Shown here piece after piece: positions 32,785 through 40,500 of a DNA stretch of 64,000 nt (position 1 is the first letter of the stretch; the number at the start of each line of letters is the position of its first letter). Below the pieces are notes generated by a model. It worked only from the letters and a program-made list of their open reading frames with translations, did not search any database and was not told where the DNA came from. The position numbers and the translations under genes are program-made. Source of the DNA: a virus; the IMG/VR virus record IMGVR_UViG_3300025889_018102, positions 62,001 through 126,000 of that record. One strand, written 5' to 3'.

Positions 32785-33011
32785 AAGTTAAAAATGAACC
32801 TGGTCTAATTAGAGATGATTTTTCTAAAGGCATAATTAGCACTGATTCAGGTGAATATAAAAAATACCTTTTACAACGTGAACAACTTCGCCGTACTAGA
32901 GAGCAAAACTTTAGTACGGCAAGTGAAATTTCAGATATAAAACAAGAACTAAAAGAATTAAAAGATTTAGTTTTTAGTTTAATAACAATAATAAATAATA
33001 AGACAAAATAA
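32775..33011 (+). CDS. Small coiled-coil protein before the fibre gene
   Basis: A 78-residue protein overlapping the end of the giant structural gene by ten bases. The N-terminus (IRDDFSKGIISTDSGEYKKYLLQRE) is followed by a coiled coil (SEISDIKQELKELKDLVFSL). I recognise the layout from marine T4-like phages, where it sits next to fibre or structural genes. A trimeric connector for fibres is plausible. Function is not known. Confidence 0.6.
   Translation: MSIKVKNEPGLIRDDFSKGIISTDSGEYKKYLLQREQLRRTREQNFSTASEISDIKQELKELKDLVFSLITIINNKTK
32990..32997 (+). promoter_or_regulatory. Possible late promoter AATAAATA before the first fibre gene
   Basis: The octamer matches the T4 late element at seven of eight positions, 27 bases before the start of the 661-residue fibre gene, inside the end of the preceding CDS. 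The sequence is AT-rich, so chance occurrence is possible. Confidence 0.35.
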
Positions 33012-33024
33012 CGGGTAGGGAAAA

Positions 33025-35010
33025 ATGTCTATATTTGTAGAAAGAACAGACACATTTGAACAATGGCGAGTTAAAACTAACTCTATAGGAAATTCTAGTA
33101 ACGTATTTTTAGGTGAATGCGCGGGTGCTAATTCTTCTGGTAATTATAATAATTTTATTGGTTATCTAGCTGGATCTTGTAATACCACAGGTTCTAATAA
33201 TAACTTTTTTGGTTATCGGGCTGGATATAATAATTGTACAGGTAGTTGTAATAACTTTTTTGGTACTGCTGCTGGATGTTCTGTATCCACGGGTACAGAT
33301 AATACAATTATAGGATCTTATTCTGGAACTGCAGGATTAACAAATACAATCTATATTAAAGGTGGAACAAGTACACTTCAAGTTACAAGCGGTGGATTAG
33401 AAGTTAATGGTTCTCTTACTGCTACATCCGTAGGTACTTTCACGGGTGCAGTTTCCAATGCTAATTTGTTAAGTAGTATTTTAGATGTTGATGGTACTAG
33501 TTCTGGATTAGATGCTGATTTATTAGATGGTCAACAAGGTAGCTACTATTTACCTGCAGGATCATATACAGCAGCAGATGTACTGAGTAAGTTAATAACA
33601 GTTGATGGAGCTGGTACTAATCTAGATGCTGATTTATTAGATGGTCAACAAGGTAGCTACTATTTACCTGCAGGATCATATACAGCAGCAGATGTACTGA
33701 GTAAGTTAATAACAGTTGATGGAGCTGGTACTAATCTAGATGCTGATTTATTAGATGGTCAACAAGGTAGCTACTATTTAGATTATACAAATACAACTAA
33801 TAAACCATTTGCAGTAACTGCTACTGACAATATCATTAGCTGTACATCTGGTTCTACAACTACTGGCAGCTACAATTTCTTTGTTGGTACTAATGCTGGA
33901 TTATGTACCACCACAGGTTCTAATAATAACTTTATTGGTTATCTAGCTGGATATAGTAATACCACAGGTTCTAATAATAACTTTATTGGTAGTCAAGCTG
34001 GACATTTTAATACCTCAGGTGGTTGTAATAACTTTTTTGGTTATCAAGCTGGATATTGTAATACCACAGGTTGTTATAATAACTTTTTTGGTCTTCTAGC
34101 TGGATATAGTAATACCACAGGTGGTTGTAATAACTTTATTGGTTATTATGCTGGATGTAGTAATACCACAGGTACAAATAATAACTTTATTGGTAATTGT
34201 GCTGGACATAAAAATACCACAGGTTGTTATAATAACTTTTTTGGTTATTGGGCTGGATATTGGAATATCACAGGTTGTTATAATACCTTTATTGGTTATT
34301 TTGCTGGATATTGTAATACCACAGGTACTGATAATAACTTTATTGGTTATGGAGCTGGATATAAAAATACCTACGGTTGTTATAATACCTTTGTAGGTTC
34401 TAATACTGGATTTTATAATACAACGGGTAATTCTAATACATTTTATGGATTTTGCGCTGGAGTTAATAATTCTACAGGTTGTTGTAATACTTTTTTAGGA
34501 CCTTATAGTGGACTCAGTGCAACAACAGGAACTAATAATTCTACATTAGGTTATTATGCAGGTGGAGATGGAACAACTGGTCTATGTAATTTAGCAGGAG
34601 TAAGCAATCACGTTGTAATTGGCAATTCTAGTATTACAAATGCATTAGTACAAGTTGGTTGGACAACAGTTTCTGATATTAGAGATAAACATATATTTGG
34701 CAATGTACCACATGGTAGATGTTTTCTACAAGGTATTACACCAATTGAATTCTCTTTTAAAAATAGAACAACTGACGAAATTACTGATACAAAACGTAGA
34801 TATGGTTTCTCAGCACAAGAAATACGTGAATTAGAAGGTGATAAGAAGATCTTAGTATCAAATCTATCAGAAGAAAAATTAGGATTAACTAGTGATTACT
34901 TAGTACCAATTTTAGTCAATGCAATAAAAGAAGTTAATAGTGAGATTGATTCTCTAAAAAATACAATTCAAGAATTGAGGAATGAGATTGCAGTATTGAA
35001 AAATAATTAA
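33025..35010 (+). CDS. Tail fibre 1 with NTTG repeats and S74 intramolecular chaperone
   Basis: The 661-residue protein has short repeats of the form NTTGxxNNFIGxxAGx (about 20-110 and 285-500). They flank a central segment with three DADLLDGQQG motifs, two of them in a perfect 114-base duplication. The C-terminus (about 550-661) is a peptidase S74/endosialidase-type chaperone: VSDIRDKHIFG (cleavage before the Ser expected), RRYGFSAQE, YLVPILVNAIKE, and a final coiled coil. Such domains trimerise the fibre and are then cut off. The repeats resemble YadA-head-like beta rolls. It is a likely receptor-binding fibre. Confidence 0.85.
   Translation: MSIFVERTDTFEQWRVKTNSIGNSSNVFLGECAGANSSGNYNNFIGYLAGSCNTTGSNNNFFGYRAGYNNCTGSCNNFFGTAAGCSVSTGTDNTIIGSYSGTAGLTNTIYIKGGTSTLQVTSGGLEVNGSLTATSVGTFTGAVSNANLLSSILDVDGTSSGLDADLLDGQQGSYYLPAGSYTAADVLSKLITVDGAGTNLDADLLDGQQGSYYLPAGSYTAADVLSKLITVDGAGTNLDADLLDGQQGSYYLDYTNTTNKPFAVTATDNIISCTSGSTTTGSYNFFVGTNAGLCTTTGSNNNFIGYLAGYSNTTGSNNNFIGSQAGHFNTSGGCNNFFGYQAGYCNTTGCYNNFFGLLAGYSNTTGGCNNFIGYYAGCSNTTGTNNNFIGNCAGHKNTTGCYNNFFGYWAGYWNITGCYNTFIGYFAGYCNTTGTDNNFIGYGAGYKNTYGCYNTFVGSNTGFYNTTGNSNTFYGFCAGVNNSTGCCNTFLGPYSGLSATTGTNNSTLGYYAGGDGTTGLCNLAGVSNHVVIGNSSITNALVQVGWTTVSDIRDKHIFGNVPHGRCFLQGITPIEFSFKNRTTDEITDTKRRYGFSAQEIRELEGDKKILVSNLSEEKLGLTSDYLVPILVNAIKEVNSEIDSLKNTIQELRNEIAVLKNN
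33085..34506 (+). repeat. Fibre repeat array 1 (about 54-bp units, interrupted)
   Basis: Units of roughly 54 bases share AATACCACAGGT and AATAACTTTATTGGT or AATAACTTTTTTGGT cores with GCTGGA in between. The array is interrupted at about 33330-33880 by a different segment. Unit similarity to arrays 2 and 3 is high enough for homologous recombination. Confidence 0.9.
33541..33768 (+). repeat. Perfect 114-bp tandem duplication
   Basis: Two identical 114-base copies (33541-33654 and 33655-33768) encode SYYLPAGSYTAADVLSKLIT plus the DADLLDGQQG motif. Absence of any difference suggests a recent duplication or active gene conversion. Confidence 0.95.
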
Positions 35011-35018
35011 TTTTAGAA

Positions 35019-35177
35019 ATGGATAATATGATTAGAAAATATACACTTACATTGAAGAAAGAAGATATCGAAGTACTGTTAACAATTCTTTCTGAAAAAC
35101 CTTTTAATATAGTATCACCATTAATTTTAGAGATAGCTAAACAAATACAAGAGCAAAAATTAGATGGCGACGATTAA
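35019..35177 (+). CDS. Small hypothetical protein overlapping the next gene
   Basis: A 52-residue ORF from ATG 35019 (or 35028) to TAA 35177, filling the gap after fibre 1 and overlapping the following start by 14 bases. It reads MDNMIRKYTLTLKKEDIEVL and continues as a helical, leucine-rich sequence. No strong ribosome binding site is visible. It is probably real because the overlap and gap-filling match phage gene packing, but no function is suggested. Confidence 0.5.
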   Translation: MDNMIRKYTLTLKKEDIEVLLTILSEKPFNIVSPLILEIAKQIQEQKLDGDD

Positions 35178-35496
35178 TAATCTTTTCATAGATCAAGGTG
35201 CTACCTTCTCCGTAAATATTCAAGTATTTGATAGAGAAGGTATACCTTTAAATATCGCTGGTTATAATGCAAATGCACAAATAAGAAAATCTTATTCATC
35301 TGCAAATGCAGCAGCAACTTTTACAGCCAATGTTTCAAATCCCGCTAATGGTACAGTTACTTTATCTTTAACCGCATCTCAAACAACTTCTTTAAAATAT
35401 GGCAGATATCTTTATGATTTAACTTTAGATACAGGTACCGTTATTTTAAGAGCATCTGAGGGAATCGTTACAGTATATCCTCAAATAACTAAATAA
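35164..35496 (+). CDS. Small Ig-like beta domain protein
   Basis: The 110-residue protein starts MATINNLFIDQGATFSVNIQV and continues with alternating beta-strand segments (LNIAGYNANAQIRKSY, GTVTLSLTASQTTSL, YGRYLYDLTLDTG, ASEGIVTVYPQ). This is typical of BppU-N-like or Ig-like phage baseplate and fibre adaptors. It probably attaches fibres or decorates the baseplate. It is followed after 14 bases by a repetitive protein. Confidence 0.65.
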   Translation: MATINNLFIDQGATFSVNIQVFDREGIPLNIAGYNANAQIRKSYSSANAAATFTANVSNPANGTVTLSLTASQTTSLKYGRYLYDLTLDTGTVILRASEGIVTVYPQITK

Positions 35497-35510
35497 AAGA
35501 GTAAGTTACT

Positions 35511-37112
35511 GTGACTCTAAAATCTATAATATCTCTGGCAAATGAGATCTCTTCAACTATAACAGAGAATTCTCTTATCGGCAATTCTATACGCCAAAAT
35601 CAAGATATTATAGGGTATTCTGTACTCACAGAAAACGATCTATCTAAATTAAAAGTTCTTAGAGTAACTGCAACAGATCTTATAGAATTCGCAGATTCTC
35701 TCTTTTCTATTATCGGCAAAAATATCTCCGATGATGTAACCATTAATGATGTTCTTTCATTTATTATAAAATATCAAAGAGATTTTTCAGATGTAACTAC
35801 AATTATAGAACAATTAAGCCTTTCTTCAGCAAAAATATTTACTGATGTAACTACAATAACAGATCTTTCTTCTCTATCAACTCTTAAACATTTTGCAGAT
35901 TCTTTATCTACAACAGATGCATTCTCTACATTAATAAAGTTTAATAGATCTTTTAGTGATTTAATCAGTTTCTATGATACCGACACAAGTTTTAATATAA
36001 AGAAACAATTAACCGACCAATCTACTATAATTGAACAGTTAACTAAAGTATTTTCATCAACAATATCTGATAACTTTACTTCTTTAGATGATAGATATTT
36101 TATCTTTAATAAATCTGAATTAGATGATGTTACATCTACAGATGATATATCATTACTTGTATCATTTATAAGATCTTTTAATGATTATTATACCAATTTA
36201 GATACACTTAAATATGATCTAAATAAAATTTTAAGTGATTCATATTCAATAACAGATGTTTTAACAAGAACAGCATTGTTTCAACGTGAGTTGACAGATT
36301 CTATATCAACATTTGATGTTATAGATCTAACTTTTGCTGGGTTGTTTATCAAATCATTAGAAGATTCTTATAATATATTTGATGATCTAAATATAGCTTT
36401 TAATAAACAATTAGCGGATTCCATATCAACTGTTGATGAGTTAACTAAATTTATAGCAATTGTAAAGGTGGATAGTTACTCTATTGAAGAATTATTGGCA
36501 AAAAATATAAGTAAAGAGTTACAAGATTCTATATCAACATTTGATGTTATAGATCTGCTTTTTGCTGGATTGTTTATCAAATCATTAGAAGATTCTTATA
36601 CTACATTAGATGAATTTACGACAATAGTAAAGTATAATAGAACTTTTGATATTGATTATTTCACTAGTACAGATAACAATTATTTTGATTTCTTAAAAAC
36701 AGCGGATGATTCTATATCTTTTAATGATTCTTATAATAGAGTTATAGATTATAATAGAGAATTACAAGATTCATTAAACTTCACTGATGAATTGATACTA
36801 TTGCTTGCTGGTTTTATACAAAAACAGTTAGAAGATTCTTATACTACATTAGATGAATTTACGAGAATTGCAAAATATAGTAGAACATTTAGTGAATTAG
36901 TAGAATTCACAGAAACTGCAGAAAAAACTTATATAAAAAGTATAACAGTAGATACTTTTGAATTATTAGACACAATAAATAAACAGATAATAAAGAATTT
37001 TAATGATTCTTATTCTATAGATAGTTTTGGTTCATTAATTTCACAAAACTATACAATAGATAATTCTTATTTTTTAGAAGATTATGTCGGAGAATCTAGA
37101 ACTTTCACATAG
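35511..37112 (+). CDS. Repetitive acidic/aromatic putative fibre protein
   Basis: The 533-residue GTG-initiated protein is built from divergent repeats of about 30-60 residues centred on D-S-x-S-T-x-D-x-[LF] (for example LEDSYTTLDEFT, LQDSISTFDVIDL, repeated nearly verbatim at about 255-290 and 335-370). It is rich in Asp, Ser, Thr and Phe and lacks cysteine. The periodicity suggests an elongated fibre shaft. GAGTAAG upstream is a weak ribosome binding site. No known domain is recognised. Confidence 0.65.
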   Translation: MTLKSIISLANEISSTITENSLIGNSIRQNQDIIGYSVLTENDLSKLKVLRVTATDLIEFADSLFSIIGKNISDDVTINDVLSFIIKYQRDFSDVTTIIEQLSLSSAKIFTDVTTITDLSSLSTLKHFADSLSTTDAFSTLIKFNRSFSDLISFYDTDTSFNIKKQLTDQSTIIEQLTKVFSSTISDNFTSLDDRYFIFNKSELDDVTSTDDISLLVSFIRSFNDYYTNLDTLKYDLNKILSDSYSITDVLTRTALFQRELTDSISTFDVIDLTFAGLFIKSLEDSYNIFDDLNIAFNKQLADSISTVDELTKFIAIVKVDSYSIEELLAKNISKELQDSISTFDVIDLLFAGLFIKSLEDSYTTLDEFTTIVKYNRTFDIDYFTSTDNNYFDFLKTADDSISFNDSYNRVIDYNRELQDSLNFTDELILLLAGFIQKQLEDSYTTLDEFTRIAKYSRTFSELVEFTETAEKTYIKSITVDTFELLDTINKQIIKNFNDSYSIDSFGSLISQNYTIDNSYFLEDYVGESRTFT

Positions 37113-37121
37113 GAGAAGTAA

Positions 37122-37562
37122 ATGTTACGAGATGATTTTAAGTTAAAAGGTAGAGTAGATTTAGTTCTCTCTGATCCTACAGGAGCAGTGAAGGAAGTTA
37201 TCACTGTTCCTAATCTTGTTGTAAATACAGGTAAAAATTTTATTGCACATAGAATGGCAGATGCAGGTAATACTGTAATGTCTCATATGGCAGTAGGAAC
37301 TGATAATACTGCTGCAGCTTTAACGGATACTGCACTAATCACAGAATCAGCACGTGTTTCATTAACAGGAAATGCTGCTTCTGCTAATTCGGTTGTTTAT
37401 ACTGCAAGTTTTCCACCAGGTACAGCAACAGATGCTCTTGTGGAAGCAGGTATCTTCAATAATTCATCGGGTGGTGAGATGCTTTGTCGTACAGTATTCG
37501 CTGTAGTTAATAAAGGTGCATCAGATACTTTAAATGTTACTTGGACTGTATCAACAACATAA
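37122..37562 (+). CDS. Conserved fibre-locus structural protein
   Basis: The 146-residue protein reads MLRDDFKLKGRVDLVLSDP, then VPNLVVNTGKNFIAHRMAD, VMSHMAVGTDNTAA and LVEAGIFNN. I recognise the layout from T4-like marine phages beside fibre genes; the function is unknown to me. It is mainly beta and would fit a fibre connector or knob. AGGAGA lies upstream. It precedes the largest fibre gene by 11 bases. Confidence 0.65.
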   Translation: MLRDDFKLKGRVDLVLSDPTGAVKEVITVPNLVVNTGKNFIAHRMADAGNTVMSHMAVGTDNTAAALTDTALITESARVSLTGNAASANSVVYTASFPPGTATDALVEAGIFNNSSGGEMLCRTVFAVVNKGASDTLNVTWTVSTT

Positions 37563-37573
37563 GAAATTAATAA

Positions 37574-40500
37574 ATGACTGATATCACTTTAAGACTTGTT
37601 AAAGGCTCCCCACTAACTAACAGCGAGGTAGATAATAACTTCTCCAATCTCAATATAACAAAAGTTGAGTTAGGGGGAGATCTTACAAATACAATATCTG
37701 TTCCTTTAGTGGGTGGCTTACAGGGTAGAACTGTTGCAAATGTAGATCCTTCTACCGGACAAGCACTTATTTGGATATCAAGTGAAAGCTCTTGGAAACC
37801 AGGAAATATACTCTATAACAATATAGAAAATGCTCCTGCAGCAAATATATTACTTACAGGCGATGTAACAGGATCAGCTAATGCAATTTTAGAAGCTAAT
37901 TCTACTATAATAAGCATTAGTACTACAATAGCTCCCAATAGTATTGATTTAGGTACTGACACTACTGGTGCTTATGTTGCAAACTTGGTACAAGGTTCTG
38001 GTATTACATTATCAGGGTTAACAGGTGAGGGTGCTACACCAACTATAGCAGCTAATGTGATTTCTGTAGGTACTTTTACAGGGGCTGTTTCTAATGTTAA
38101 CTTATTAAATAGTATTTTACAAGTTGATGGAACGGGATCTACTTTAGATGCTGATTTATTAGATGGACAACAAGGTACATACTATTTAGATTTTACAAAT
38201 ACGACTAATAAACCAGATCCTGTTGTAACTGTAACAATGACTGGTGATGTAACTGGTTCAGCATCAGCAACATTACAGGATTTAGCTTCAAATACTATTT
38301 CTATAGCAACTACAATAGCTGCTGATAGTGTAGCTTTAGGTACTGATACTACTGGTGCTTATGTTGCAAACTTAATCCAGGGGTCTGGTATTACATTAAC
38401 TGGATTAACAGGTGAGGGTGCTACACCAACTATAGCAGCTAATGTAATTTCTGTAGGAACATTTACAGGTACTGTTTCTAATACTAACTTGTTAAGTAGT
38501 ATTTTACAAGAAGATGGAACTGGTTCTGGTCTAGATGCTGATTTATTAGATGGACAACAAGGTAGCTATTATTTAGATTTTACAAATGCAACTAATAAAC
38601 CAGATCCTGTTGTAACTGTAACAATGACTGGTGATGTAACTGGTTCAGCATCAGCAACATTACAGGATTTAGCTTCAAACACTATTTCTATAGCAACTAC
38701 AATAGCAGCTGATAGTGTAGCTTTAGGTACTGATACTACTGGTGCTTATGTCGCAAACTTGGTACAAGGTTCTGGTATTACATTATCAGAGTTAACAGGT
38801 GAAGGTGCTACTCCTACTATAGCAGCTAATGTAATTTCTGTAGGTACTTTCATAGGTACTGTTTCTAATACTAACTTGTTAAGTAGTATTTTACAAGTTG
38901 ATGGAACTGGTTCTGGTCTAGATGCTGATTTATTAGATGGACAACAAGGTACATACTATTTAGATTATACAAATACGACTAATAAACCTGCAGCGAATAT
39001 AGTATTGACGGGTGATGTAACTGGTTCTGCCAATGCAATATTAACGGCTAGTAGTACAATAATTTCTTTATCAACAAGTGTTAGTCCAACTCTTTTTGAT
39101 ACAGAGAGTTGGACTAACACTTGTTCAAGCCCACAAATTGTTACAGGTAATGTTACATTTGAAGGTAATGTTAATTTTACTGGTAATGTAACAACAATTA
39201 GTGCAAATAATTTAATTATTCAAGATAACTTCATTTATCTTAACAATGCATCTGAAGAAACAAATATTGACTTAGGGTTTGCAGGCAATTACAACGATGG
39301 GACATATCGTCATGCAGGATTCTTTAGAGATGCGTCTGATGATGGAATATGGAAAGTATTTGATCAATATTTGCCCGAACCTGATGCAGAAGTAAATGTT
39401 GATACATCAAATGCTTCTTTTAGATTAGCAAATTTTGCTGCCAATATTGTTTACACAAACAGTATTAATGTTACATCTTCTGCGGTTGTAGAGAATTTAA
39501 ATTCTGATTTACTAGATGGACAACAAGGTACATATTATTTAGATTTTACAAATGCAACCAATAAGCCAGATCCAGTAATCACTGTAACAATGACTGGTGA
39601 TGTAACTGGTTCAGCATCAGCAACATTACAGGATTTAGCTTCAAATACTATTTCTATAGCAACTACAATAGCTGCTGATAGTGTAGCTTTAGGTAGTGAT
39701 ACTACTGGTACATATGTCGCAAACTTAATCCAGGGGTCTGGTATTACATTAACTGGATTAACAGGTGAGGGTGCTACACCAACTATAGCAGCTAATGTAA
39801 TTTCTGTAGGAACATTTACAGGTACTGTTTCTAATACTAACTTGTTAAGTAGTATTTTACAAGTTGATGGAACGGGATCTACTCTAGATGCTGATTTACT
39901 AGATGGACAACAGGGTACATACTATTTAGATTTTACAAATGCAACCAATAAGCCAGATCCTGTTGTAACTGTAACAATGACTGGTGATGTAACTGGTTCA
40001 GCATCAGCAACATTACAGGATTTAGCTTCAAACACTATTTCTATAGCAACTACAATAGCATCCAATTCAGTTGATTTAGGTACTGACACTACTGGTGCTT
40101 ATGTCGCAAGCTTGGTACAAGGTTCTGGTATTACATTATCAGGGTTAACAGGTGAGGGTGCTACACCAACTATAGCAGCTAATGTTACATCGGTAGGTAC
40201 TTTCATAGGTGCTGTTTCCAATGTTAACTTATTAAATAGTATTTTACAAGTTGATGGAACTGGTTCTGGTCTAGATGCTGATTTACTAGATGGACAACAG
40301 GGTACATACTATTTAGATTTTACAAATGCAACCAATAAGCCAGATCCTGTTGTAACTGTAACAATGACTGGTGATGTAACTGGTTCAGCATCAGCAACAT
40401 TACAGGATTTAGCTTCAAACACTATTTCTATAGCAACTACAATAGCATCCAATTCAGTTGATTTAGGTACTGATACTACTGGAGCTTATGTTGCAAACTT

